Source: Dermatemys mawii (Eukaryota; Chordata; Testudines; Dermatemydidae). Taken from it: a stretch of DNA of 64,000 nucleotides. The stretch covers positions 951,479 to 1,015,478 of the forward strand of contig ML677344.1 of NCBI GenBank assembly GCA_007922305.1, read 5' to 3'. The notes below the pieces were generated by a model. It made no database searches, was not told where the DNA came from, and saw only the letters and a program-made list of their open reading frames with translations. Both the position numbers and the translations under genes were made by a program. Shown one piece after another: positions 30,060 to 39,761 of the stretch. Positions within the stretch are counted from its first letter, which is position 1. Each line of letters starts with the position of its first letter.

Positions 30060-30253
30060 TACCACAGGAACAAACACATTTTAAATTACAAGTACATAGT
30101 CAGTATTCATAATTTCAGATACCAAAATGAGACACGTGTGCAAATAGAAGAATCGTATTCAGGAAAGCATAGCATATCCCCTGACACCTCACATGACATA
30201 ATTTGTACAAGATTTGTGGCAACTATATAACAGTGGTAACATGGGGGTGGCAG
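30060..30253 (-). repeat. fragment similar to LTR family A
   Basis: Blocks such as 'acaagtacatagtcagtatt' and 'catagcatatcccctgacac' resemble the right part of the solo LTR at 8360-8500 in the same order. The fragment is truncated where the next LTR begins. Confidence 0.45.
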
Positions 30254-31664
30254 GGTGTTGTTTCGGGGTTCACCCTGGAAGCTGTTGGAACTGCTGTGCC
30301 CCCAAACCATTCAGTTGTGTTGGCCTGTTCCCCTGCTCTGCTGGTGACACACAGCCAGCCCCTCTGGGCTCTGTTACCACCCAACACAACAGCAGGTGGT
30401 GCCACATCCCCAATTGAGTTACCTGAGTGCTTTACCTGAGCCACTCCTGGACCAACAATGGAGGCACTAGACAATTTCCCAGCTCTCCAGCCTGGCACCC
30501 GCACTGGAGTATAAACCCAGAATTAGCTCTTCTTGCACTGCAGAGGGATGTGTACAACATGAACTCATTAAATAGTCTGCTCCCTTTTCTGTGGGGGGAA
30601 GATCTGCACCAGCCTGTGTTAACAGAGCTAAGATTTCCAAACACTTCACTCAAAAACACACTGGTTAAGAGAAAATATAAATCAGGTTTATTAACTGCGG
30701 AAGGATAGATAAGTGATAACAAACAGATCAAAGCAGGTTACCTAGGAAATAAAACAAACTTGAAATCTAAGATTTATGCACATTAGGTAGCATTGGAATA
30801 ATCAGTAGCTCACCCTGACTCATGATACTAGGATATTACTCATTATAGCCAGATATTAGGAAACACTTTTTTTGGATATTAGGAAAAACTTTTTCACTAT
30901 GAGGGTGGTGAAGCATTGGAATGGGTTACCTAGGGAGGTGGTAGAATCTCTTTCCTTAGAGGTTTTTAAGGTCAGGCTTGACAAAGCCCTGGCTGAGATG
31001 ATTTAGTTGGGGTTGGTCCTGCTTTGAGCAGGGGGTTGGACTAGATACCTCCTGAAGTCCCTTCCAACCCTGATATTCTATGGTTCTATACCAACAGGCC
31101 CATCTTGAGGCCCAGCCTGCATCTGCTTTGCAGCCTGGGGTCCCCTCCCTCATTCTGAGACCTTTGTCTTCAGAGCTTCTTGCAGGTGCTGAGTTGTGCG
31201 GGGAGTCAAGACAAGATGCTGTCACTCCCCATCTTTTATAGTTCCTTCCAGCTTCCTGGAAAGTCTGTGTATGTGGCATAGGGGGTTCACTCCCATTGGC
31301 AAAACATTCTCCATTGTCTCCATGCTCCTTCTGAAGAGGCTTCCTTATAAAGCGATCTTGTGCTAGTAGAGTCTTCCCTCGATGGGTGGTGACGACAGAA
31401 ATAAACACTGTCTGGCTACTCCACTGACATACCTAAAAGGCTGGTTTTGGGTGTTTCCAGCCTTGCATCACACTTCAGTAACTCACACAGAGCAAGATTT
31501 CATAGCTTCACGTACAGTGACAGCGCATACAACCCAAGGGGATATCAATGTTTAGCAGAGCAAGACTTTTAGAACGATACCTCACAGGGCATACTTTGTA
31601 CAAAACATACCATAATTAAAACACCGTGGTGAATATGGGGTGCTATGGAGCGCAGAGTGTCACA
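30254..31664. mobile_element. solo LTR, family B, in duplication copy 1
   Basis: Homologous to 55507-56208, which has clean TGTGATGGG...GTGTCACA ends. Shared blocks are 'ctgctgtgcccccaaaccat', 'ggagtataaacccagaatta' and 'cacataccataattaaaac'-like text near the right end, closing in GTGTCACA at 31657-31664. Copy 1 contains about 730 bases (roughly 30700-31425) absent from copy 2; part of that extra DNA is a CR1 tail. No retroviral gene is present. Confidence 0.7.
30846..31090 (+). mobile_element. CR1 LINE 3'-end fragment
   Basis: Shows the CR1 3' region in sense: 'ttcactatgagggtggtgaa', 'gggttacctagggaggtgg', 'ccttccaaccctgatattct', ending in the octamer-like terminal repeat 'attctatggttctata'. 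It is strongly 5'-truncated, as is normal for CR1. It sits inside the family B LTR. Confidence 0.85.
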
Positions 31665-32004
31665 GGGAGGATCCAGAGAGTGACAGAGGGAGGAGAGGAA
31701 TGAGTGAGGGGTGGGACCTTAAGGGAAAGAGGCAGAGCAGGGGCGGAACTTGGGGGAAGAGGCCAGGCATAGGGTCAGAGCCTCAGGCTTCTAGTTACCA
31801 GCAATTGGAAATGTGGCAACCCCATGAATTGTACATAGATGAATTCTTGTGTTTGTTGCACTGACACAGCACAGTGAGGTCAGGAAAGGGTTTAATGTCT
31901 CTTTGCCTGGCCAGTCAGTGATTCAGGGAAGAGGGCCCAGAACCATGTCACCAGTGAGCTCTACATGAAGCTTGGTCTGAGACCCAGAGCACCAGGAGAA
32001 AATT
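31665..32004. other. spacer between LTR and OR52-like gene
   Basis: A purine-rich block (31665-31800) is shared with 56209-56345 of the second copy. On the minus strand this interval is immediately downstream of the receptor stop codon and would hold its 3' UTR. No separate gene is visible. Confidence 0.5.
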
Positions 32005-32952
32005 TTAGGTCCTTTTATGAGTAAAGAGCTGGAGCAGTCTAACCCGGATCTGTTGGGTCTTGGCTCCATAGATGATGGGCTTTAGCATGGGGGGCACCAG
32101 CAGATACATGTTGGCCATGAGAACCTTCAAATGCAGGGCCACATTGTGCCCAAACCGTTGCGTGAGGGCAGCAAAAATATGTGGGATGTAAAAGGCTAAG
32201 ATGACACACAGGTGGGAACCGCAGGTCCCAAAAGTCTTGAGCCGGGCGTCCTTTGTAGGGAGGCTGAAGATAGCCCTGAGGATCTGGATATAGGACACAG
32301 CGATAAAAAACACATCCATACCGATCATCAAGAAAGCCACAGAGAGGCTATAGTAACTACTGATGCTGATATCGGCACAGGCCAGCTTCACCACAGCTAT
32401 GTGCTCACAGTACGTGTTTGGAATGATGTTGGTTCTGCAATATGGCCACCTCCTTGCCAGGAAGGGATAGGGCAGTACGAGCACGGCACCGCGCAGCACC
32501 ACAGCCAGGCCAATTTTGGCCACCACAGGGTTTGTCAGGGTGGTGGAATGTCTCAGGGGATCGCAGATGGCCACATAGCGATCAAAAGCCATGGCCATGA
32601 GTATCCCAGACTCTATTGCAAAGAAGGTAAGAATGAAGTACATTTGGGTGAGGCAGGCACTGAAATTGATCTCCCTGGAAGTGAACCAGAAGATGCTCAG
32701 CATTTTGGGCATGATGGATGTAGACAGTACCAGGTCGGTGATGGCCAGCATGGAGAGGAAATAGTACATGGGCCCATGGAGGCTCGGCTCTGTCTTTACG
32801 ATGAATATAATAGTGAAGTTCCCCAAGATGGCTATGGCATAGATCATACAGAAAGGGATGGAGATCCAGACATGGGCTGCCTCCAGGCCAGGAATGCCCA
32901 TCAGGATGAAGGTGGAGGGGTTGGTGAAGTCAGTGGTGTTGGAATCTGACAT
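32005..32952 (-). CDS. class I olfactory receptor, OR52-like (copy 1)
   Basis: A seven-transmembrane odorant receptor encoded in one coding exon, open for 315 codons from MSDSNTTDF (with an N-glycosylation NTT) to the stop. An in-frame ATG 17 codons upstream (33003) is possible, but the class I family normally starts just before the N-glycan, so the inner ATG was chosen. It has GNFTIIFIV in TM1, PMYYFLSMLAITDLVLS in TM2, MAFDRYVAIC at the end of TM3, GTCGSHLCVIL in TM6 and the class I extracellular Cys pattern (YCEH, KLACAD). It is mostly identical to 56554-57501. Oddity: the TM7 NPxxY motif reads KPIIY instead of NPIIY (AAG at about 32072-32074). Closest named group is OR52; no one-to-one symbol can be given. 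Confidence 0.92.
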   Translation of the reverse strand: MSDSNTTDFTNPSTFILMGIPGLEAAHVWISIPFCMIYAIAILGNFTIIFIVKTEPSLHGPMYYFLSMLAITDLVLSTSIMPKMLSIFWFTSREINFSACLTQMYFILTFFAIESGILMAMAFDRYVAICDPLRHSTTLTNPVVAKIGLAVVLRGAVLVLPYPFLARRWPYCRTNIIPNTYCEHIAVVKLACADISISSYYSLSVAFLMIGMDVFFIAVSYIQILRAIFSLPTKDARLKTFGTCGSHLCVILAFYIPHIFAALTQRFGHNVALHLKVLMANMYLLVPPMLKPIIYGAKTQQIRVRLLQLFTHKRT

Positions 32953-33069
32953 GGTGTAGGAGAGAAGGTCTCCAAGACTGAGGCAGAACGGTGTTTCCTG
33001 CATGCACTATATGTTTCCCTGACTTCCTGTATGTGCCCAGGGTCTAGAGTGATGGTCGCAGGAAAAATT

Positions 33070-33090
33070 CCTGGATAGAGAGACAATGTT
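33070..33090 (-). promoter_or_regulatory. splice acceptor upstream of OR52-like copy 1
   Basis: On the minus strand TTGTCTCTCTATCCAG precedes GAATTTTTCC, with the exon starting at 33070, 118 bases before the coding ATG. The same acceptor is kept in the second copy (exon start 57616). Olfactory receptors usually have non-coding 5' exons spliced to the coding exon, so this is a likely acceptor. The upstream exon was not identified. Confidence 0.6.
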
Positions 33091-33462
33091 AATATGAGAC
33101 ACTACATGCACTACTGGAGGCTGTTCTCATGGATGAAGCAGATTGGTCGCTCTTCACACACTGATAAATGACATTTTAATTATTCAGATAAATGAATTAT
33201 GGAGAACTGACCCTACTAATGCCAATTCCATATTTTATGGTGCTTCCTGCATCAATAATTCCTACACATCAAGGTGTGGGAAACTTTAAAAGGCACCAGC
33301 AGGAGACACAAGTGGATACTAGTTATCCATTATTGTTCCCTAGGCCTTGTCTACACTGCCAAGTTTTTCAACAAAAGGCAGCATTTGGTGATGAAATAGT
33401 TGAGGTGTAAAATACAAAGCCACGTTCAATGACGGAGCTCCTCAATTTCAATGGTGTAATAA

Positions 33463-33650
33463 CGACAAAGAGTCCAGTGGCACCTTATAGACTAACAGAG
33501 CTTATTGGAGCATAAGCTTTCATGGGTGAATACCCACTTTGTCACATGCAGCACCCAGTTATGCTCCAATAACTCTGTTAGTCTATAATGTGCCACCAGA
33601 CTCTTTGTCACTTTTGCAGATCCAGACTAACACCGCTATCCCTCTGATAC
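33463..33650. mobile_element. Penelope-derived foldback nested in Harbinger
   Basis: Outer sequences GACAAAGAGTC and GACTCTTTGTC and the next 45 or so bases form inverted arms (33464-33521 and 33556-33610) closely related to the ends of the big PLE at 9771. It retains the same right-hand tail 'tccagactaacaccgctatc'. The left arm holds an altered hammerhead-like segment. The Harbinger in copy 2 lacks the insert and instead has about 20 bases that are missing here, so insertion was accompanied by a small target deletion. Confidence 0.8.
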
Positions 33651-33862
33651 TTGCAAGGTTTTTATGCAACATTTTGTCACCAGAGTGCCAGGGTAGACAC
33701 CATGCTTGATTTTATATATGTAATTGGTCCATTGCTGTTCTCCCATGCCCAACTTCCCCCACTCCTGGGAACACTCACTATGCTTGCAGTGTTCGCTGGC
33801 ATGTGTGCTTGTCAAGGGTCAGCGGGAAAGTGACTGGTGTGTTACCATCGGTGTATTTTTAG

Positions 33863-34411
33863 GTGGTTGCTGTATGTGTACTTAACAAGAATGCTTCTGT
33901 TTATTGTTACTTGTGCTTCACCAGATATGTCCTTGAAAGGAGGCAGCACTTCCACTCTGGCGTAGTGTCTCCGCCAGATAAAAAGTGCCCAAGAAGGGGC
34001 AAGAAGGATATGTTCTGGGAAATGCTGTATAACTCTGATGTGGACAAGACAGAATGCAGGCAGTGGAGGGAAAGTGACAAACAGGAAAGAAAAGAAACTG
34101 AGCCATACACTAGGGATGCACTGGAGAGGCTGATAAAAGATTTGGAGTGGCAAACCGCCATCCTGCTGTCCCTCCTGATGCTCCAGATTGAGCAGATGGG
34201 TGCCTGCCCTCCCCTCCAGCATATTCAGAACTCTTTCCTATGTCCTTCTCAAACTCCACCCACACATTCCTTTCCAATTACTGGGACATCTCACTTTACC
34301 ATTCACTCCACCTCCACAGATACCTTTTCAAAGGAAAGCCGGACTTATGCTCAGCTGTATGTGTTTGCATGGTGTTGTGGGATTTTTTGCAATAAAAGAA
34401 AAGCTTTTTGA
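33863..34411 (+). pseudogene. Harbinger accessory (Myb/SANT-like) protein, C-terminal part
   Basis: An open frame of 182 codons encodes a hydrophilic, charge-rich stretch (DMFWEMLYNSDVDKTECRQW, then a DALERLIKDLEWQ helix and a Pro/Ser/Thr-rich tail). This is the layout of the C-terminal half of the trihelix or Myb-like accessory protein of vertebrate Harbinger elements. The DNA-binding N-terminal part is missing in this copy, while it is the part that survives in copy 2 (58400-58805). A splice-like 'tgcttcaccag' precedes residue 23, so the first codons may be intronic. A poly(A)-like AATAAA follows the stop. Homology was judged by eye. Confidence 0.55.
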
Positions 34412-34639
34412 ATAATAAACACTCTATTTGTTTCTTTGGAAGTTATGATAGCGGAAGGCAGCAGCAAACAAGCAGGCAGATTTATCATTTCCTTACATTG
34501 AACCCTGGGCTTGAACAATCACAATTGCTTCCTACCTTACCAAAACTGGGCTTCATTATGCGTTACAACCCCATGCATAGCAATAAACATCACTTGTTCT
34601 CATTTTCAAAGTGTTGCCGCAGAGCCTTCCTGATTTGAA

Positions 34640-35650
34640 TTGTCCCCCAATGTGTCCTCTAACAGCCTTGGTATCTGGCTGCTCAAAATCAGCAGCCATA
34701 TGTTCTGTCTCAGAAGTTCACCTCTGAGCAAAATTTTTCCCCTTACCTTCACAAATACCATACAAGGTGCAACACATGGCTACAATCATGGGAATATTTT
34801 CCTCATTGAGGTCTAATCTGTCAAAAAGGCATCACCAGTGCACTTTTAATCTGCCAAATGCACATACAGTGTCAGCCTGCTCCTATTCAGCCTATTGTTG
34901 AAATGCTCCTTACTGCTATCCAGGTTTCCCATGTATGGTTTCATGAGTCCTGGCATTGAGAGGTATGGGCAGGTCTCCCAGGATCACTAAGAGCATTTCA
35001 ACACCCTTTTTGGGGATCTTCTGGTCTGGAAAGAAAGCCCCCACCTTCAGCTTTTTCTAAAGGACAGTGTTCCTAAAGATTCATGCATCCTACACTTTTC
35101 TGGACCACCCTGCACTGATGTCAATGCAATGCCCACAGTGATCCTCGAGTGTGCATAACACCATGGAGAAATAGCCCTTCTGATTGATATATTCCATCAC
35201 AAGGCGTCCGGTGCCAAAACTGGAATATGTGTGCTTTCTATTGCCCCTCCGCTGTTGGGGAATCCCATTTCTACAAAGCCATTCGCAAAGTTATGCACAT
35301 CCAAAAGAGTTACGGGCTTGCACAGCAGGATGTGATTAATGGCCCTGCACACTTAACTAAGCCCCAGTGGTTGACTTCCCAACTCCAAACTGATTTGCTA
35401 ATGACCAGTAGCAGCCTGGAGTCACCAGCTTCCATACTGCGATCGCCATGCACTTTTCCAGTGAGAGGGCAGCTCTCATTTGGGTTTCCTTGCGCCGTAG
35501 GGCTGGGGTGAACTCAGTCCACAATTCCAAGAAAGTGGCTTTCCACTTCCAAAAGCTCTGCAGCCACGGCTTGTCATCCCAGGCCTGCTTAATGATGTGA
35601 TTTCTCCACTCAGTTCTGGATTCCTGAGCCCAAAAGCCTCGTTCCACCAT
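34640..35650 (-). pseudogene. Harbinger transposase, broken (copy 1)
   Basis: The N-terminal region at 35357-35650 is open and reads WRNHIIKQAWDDKPWLQSFW, ALRRKETQMRAALS, then AIAVWKLVTPGCYWSLANQF and GVGKST, which is typical of the helix-turn-helix part of PIF/Harbinger transposases. Further along the minus strand (down to about 34640) the catalytic region is recognisable only in pieces, with frameshifts and stops. It encoded a DDE-type DNA transposase and cannot be active here. Confidence 0.75.
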
Positions 35651-36171
35651 GCTCAGCTGTCAAAAGCAATCTAATGCTGCTGTTATCCGTGTCAGACACC
35701 ACATCAGGCAACTGGGACTCCCAATGCCTTTGCACATTCAAGGCTGATTCCACTGCCATTGGTGATGTGCTACTGATAGCTAGCATAGCAATGCAGGATT
35801 CATTCCTGCAGAGACATGTGGTGGGCCGAGCAGAAAATAATGGACATCGAAAAATGCTGTGAACTGGAGACGGAAGCACATGGAATGCTGGGATGGACAT
35901 CAATTCATCATGGGACATTGAGCCCGGAGCCATGATGTGCCACGATCCACTCTCCCTTCCCACAATGACTATATGCACAAGATGGAGAGTTGAACTGTAG
36001 GATAGCTACCCATAGTGCATTTCTCTCACTATTGCTGTGACTGCCCCATGTATAGACACACTATGCCGAAAGAGAAACACAGTGTGAACATGCAACAACG
36101 ATTTTCTTTAAAGGCTCTTTGGTCATTGACCAAACTTCCAGGAAAAAAAATCTGCCAATGTACTCATAGCC

Positions 36172-37845
36172 TTAAAACAAGGAAACTAGTCTATAGACTC
36201 CATGCTGTAGGGAGTTTCCCGTTCACCTAGTTATTGAAAATATGAGAGTGCCAAAAAAAACCCTTTGTCAAGACATGTGCTGGGGGAAACATCTCAACTA
36301 GAACACACCTCAGGGAAAAGACTTGGGTGCTATTTATAGTAGCTCCACAGAAACACCTGCTCATTTGCAGATGTGGCCACAACAAAGACAATGTTCAGAT
36401 GCCTAAGGAATGGGATGGAGAATATCCTGCTCTGGAGATGCGCTCAGCTTTGGTCACCCAGTCTCTATAAAGGATACAGCAGATAGAAAGGGGATTTCCC
36501 AGACAGGTATGAGAATGGTGGGGGACTGCCTTATGTGCACAGACTAAAATGTCTGGGATTGTTTAAGTTAGAGAAGACAGAAGTAAGAGGGCATAGGATA
36601 GAGGAGAATAAAATAAGAGAATGGAACTGATTACATTGAAATGGACAAACAGAGAACAGCTCCCAACCAGTAATAGCTATCTACAGATACCCTTCAAAAG
36701 GGCTAATTCCCCAAACGCGAGACAAATTATCAGCAAAACTGATTGGGAGGAAGAGTTTAGACAGAAAAATGGGAATGAAAAAATGGGAGTTCTTTAAGAA
36801 GAATTTATGAGAGAGCTAAAAAGCCACGATTAAAAAATCTAGAAAGTGGAGAACTTTGTTTAAAAACCCAGTTCAGTAGCAAAGTGAAGGTAGCAGTTAA
36901 GGGGGAAAAGCAACATACAACAAATGGGAAAAAGGGAAAATAGATAATAAGCAATACAAATAGGAAGTTATGAAAATGTATACAGGATGTTACAGACATC
37001 AGGGGGGAATCCATGCTTTGTAGGGCTAAGGATAACAAAAGGGAGGTTATTAAGTATATTAAGAACAAAAGAAAACCTAGAAAACGTGTACGCCAATTTC
37101 TAGAGGGCAAAAAGAAACTTGTTAATGTTGCAGAAGAAGTAGATGTGTTCAAGAAATAGTTTTGCTGTGCATTTGGAAAGAAGCAGTATGAGGTACTCAA
37201 ATCACAGGTGGTGATGAAACATTGTCCAGTCTATTAGCAATCCAAAAGGATGTTAAACAGCATCTACAGTAGAACCTCAGAGTTACAAATACCAGAGTTG
37301 TGAACTGACCAGTCACCAGACATCTCATTCTGAACCAGAAGCAGGCAATCAGGCAGTAAGAGACCCTCTCCCTCCCCCGCCTCCAAGGCAAATACAGGAC
37401 AGTTCTTCTTTAAACGTAAACTATTGAAAACATAAAGGGAATGATTAAAAAAAAAAGATTTCACAAGATTAAAAAACAATGGAAAAGCTGATATGGGGTA
37501 TGTTAAAAAAAGTCTAGGGATATAATTAATGCCAGTCAACAACATGATTTATGGAAAACAGGTCTTCAAATAAATCTGACTTCATCCTTTAATGAGAGTA
37601 CATGTTTTGTTGATCAAGGGAACCAAACAGATGGAACAGACATCTATTTCTTGGAGGCATTTGATTTAGTCGGGGAAAACATCCAGTTAAAAAAATGAAC
37701 AGTGTCACTAGAGCACATGTTAACTGGAGTAAAAACTGGCTAACTGACAGATCTCAGACAGCAGTTGTGAATGGGCCATTGTCAGTGAATGGGGGTGTTT
37801 CTAGTGGAGTTCTGCAGGGATCAGTTCCAGGCCAGATGCTATTCA
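36172..37845 (+). repeat. decayed LINE and flanks, copy 1, left of CR1 insertion
   Basis: Plus-strand LINE remnants (CR1-related, for example 'agagggcataggatagagga', 'acagatctcagacagcagtt', 'ggagttctgcagggatcagt') in the same order as 60796-62420 of copy 2. No open frame remains. The LINE continues at 39181 after the CR1 insertion. Confidence 0.65.
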
Positions 37846-39180
37846 TAGAATCATAGAATCATAGAAAATCAGAGTTGGAAGGGACCTCACGAGGTCATCT
37901 AGTCCAACCCCCTGCTCAAAGCAGGACCAATCCCAACTAAATCATCCCAGTCAGGGCTTTGTCAAGCCAGGCCTTAAAAACCTCTAAGGAAGGAGATTCT
38001 ACCACCTCCCTATATAACCCATTCCAGTGCTTCACCACCCTCCTAGTGAAAAAGTTTTTCCTAATATCCAACCTAATCCTCCACAACTGCAACTTGAGAT
38101 CATTACTCCTTGTTTTGTCATCTGGTACCTCTGAGAACAGTCTGGTACCACTGAGAACATCCTCTTTGGAACTCCCATTCAGGTAACTGAAAGCAGCAAT
38201 CAAATCCCCCCTCATTCTTCTCTTTTGTAGACTAAACAATCCCAGTTCTCTCAGCCTCTCCTCATAAATCATGTGCTCCAGGCTCCTAATTATTTTCATT
38301 GCCCTCCTTTGGACTCTTTCCAATTTTGCCACATCTTTCTTGTAGTGTGGGCCTCAAAACTGGACACAGTACTCCAGATGAGGCCTCACCAATGTTGAAT
38401 AGAGGGGAATGATCACATCCCTCAATCTGCTGGCAATGCCCCTACTTATACAGCCCAAAATGCCATTAGCCTTCTTGGCAACAAGGGCACATTGTTGACT
38501 CATGTCCAGCTTCTGGTCCACTGTAACTCCTAGGTCCTTTTCTGCAAAACTGCTGCCTAGCCACTTGGTCCCTTATCTGTAGCTGTGCATGGGATTCTCC
38601 CATCCTAAGTGCAGGACTCTGCACTTACCCTTGTTGAACCTCATCAGATTTCTTTTGGTCCAATCCTCTAATTTGTCTAGGTCTCTCTGTATCCTATCCC
38701 TACCCTCCAGCGTATCTACCTCTCCTCCCAGTTTAGTGTCATCTGCAAGCTTGCTGAGGGTGCAGTCCACGCCATCCTCCAGATCATTGATAAAGATATT
38801 GAATGAAACCAGCCCAAGACCGACCCTTGTGGCACTCCGCTTGATACTGGCTGCCAATTAGACATGGAGCCATTGATCACTACCCGTTGAGCCCAATGAT
38901 CCAGCCAGCTTTCTATTCACCTTATGGTCCATTCATCCAGCCCATACTTCTTTAACTTGCTGGCAAGAATACTGTGGGAGACCGTATCAAAAGCTTTGCT
39001 AAAGTCAAGGAATAACACATCCACTGCTTTCCCCTCATGCACAGAGCAAGTTATCTCATCATAGAAGGCAATTAGGTTAGTCAGGCATGACTTGCCCTTG
39101 GTGAATCCATGCTGACTGTTCCTGATCATTTTCCTCTCCTCTAAGTGCTTCAGAATTGATTCTTTGAGGATTGATTCAAT
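37846..39180 (-). mobile_element. CR1 LINE, 5'-truncated, antisense
   Basis: On the minus strand this is the 3' 1.33 kb of a CR1 element. It includes RT blocks FTKGKSCLTNLIAFYDEIT, VDVLFLDFSKAFDTVSH (about 38917-39129), FINDLEDGV with [10 protein letters not shown] (about 38700-38810) and the C-terminal domain (37937-38332). It ends in the CR1 terminal repeat 'atagaatcatagaatcatag' at 37846-37866. Stops and frameshifts break the frame, but the sequence is much less decayed than the LINE it is inserted into. Copy 2 of the segmental duplication has the uninterrupted empty site. Confidence 0.9.
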
Positions 39181-39300
39181 TTTTTCATCAATGGTCTGGA
39201 GGCAAATAGAAAATCATTGCAGGTAAAATCTGTGGACAACCCAAGGATTGGCAGAGTGGTTAATGAGGCAGCCAGGGGAGGGATAATGATTGATCTGGAG
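39181..39300 (+). repeat. decayed LINE, continuation
   Basis: Continues the LINE of 36172-37845 with an FINGLEANRK-type block ('catcaatggtctggaggcaa'), matching 62413-62525 in copy 2. It ends at the hAT insertion. Confidence 0.65.
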
Positions 39301-39753
39301 CAGGGGTGTCAAACACATGGCTCGTGGGGTTATTTCCTGTGGCCCGCCAAGCTCCCTGCACCCCCATCCCCAGGAGTTATTTCCTGCAGCCCACCAAGCT
39401 TCCTTTCCCTGCTCTCCCAGCCCCCAGTGCGCTGTGTCCTGTGCCTACCTCCAGGCGCTTCCCACTGCCAAATATCTGTTTGGCGGCACTTAGTGCTTTC
39501 CAGAGGGTGCGGGGAGGAGCAGAGAGCCACATGCTCAGTGGAGGAGGCAGAGAAGATGTGGGGAAGGGGTGAGGATTTGGAGAAGGAATTGGAATGGGGA
39601 TGGGGAAAGGGTGGGAAGAGTTGGGGCCCCATGGACAGGGTGGAGTAGTGAGTGGGACTGGGTGGAGTGGCGGGGGGTGTCAGTGATGAGGCCCTCGGGC
39701 CAATGTACTAGCCCTCATGTGACCCTCCTGGTGATTCGAGTTTGAGATCCCTG
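39301..39753. mobile_element. non-autonomous hAT element (MITE)
   Basis: The left end is CAGGGGTGTCAAACACATGG and the reverse complement of the right end is CAGGGATCTCAAACTCGAAT, a hAT-type inverted repeat. The flanking 8 bases are ATCTGGAG (39293-39300) and ATCTGAAG (39754-39761), a one-mismatch 8-bp target duplication as expected of hAT. There is no transposase. Copy 2 of the segmental duplication is empty at this site (near 62525). Confidence 0.85.
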
Positions 39754-39761
39754 ATCTGAAG

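Larger units (their letters stand above)
33343..36171. mobile_element. PIF/Harbinger DNA transposon, duplication copy 1
   Basis: The left end is GGCCTTGTCTACACTGCC and the reverse complement of the right end is GGCTATGAGTACATTGGC, an inverted terminal repeat. The flanks are CTA on the left and TTA on the right; copy 2 has TTA on both sides, the 3-bp target duplication of Harbinger elements. The interior carries remains of the two Harbinger genes: a Myb/SANT-type DNA-binding protein on the plus strand and the transposase on the minus strand. A Penelope-derived foldback (33463-33650) is inserted near the left end. 33690-34535 is absent from copy 2. Confidence 0.88.

Noticed and set aside
32212..32949. 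245-codon plus-strand frame
   Set aside because: It is the antisense of the OR52-like gene and has no family features; long antisense frames are common opposite receptor genes.
33140..33342. Possible CpG or promoter element upstream of the OR52-like gene
   Set aside because: AT-rich DNA shared by both duplicates but with no motif I can name; not enough to call a promoter.
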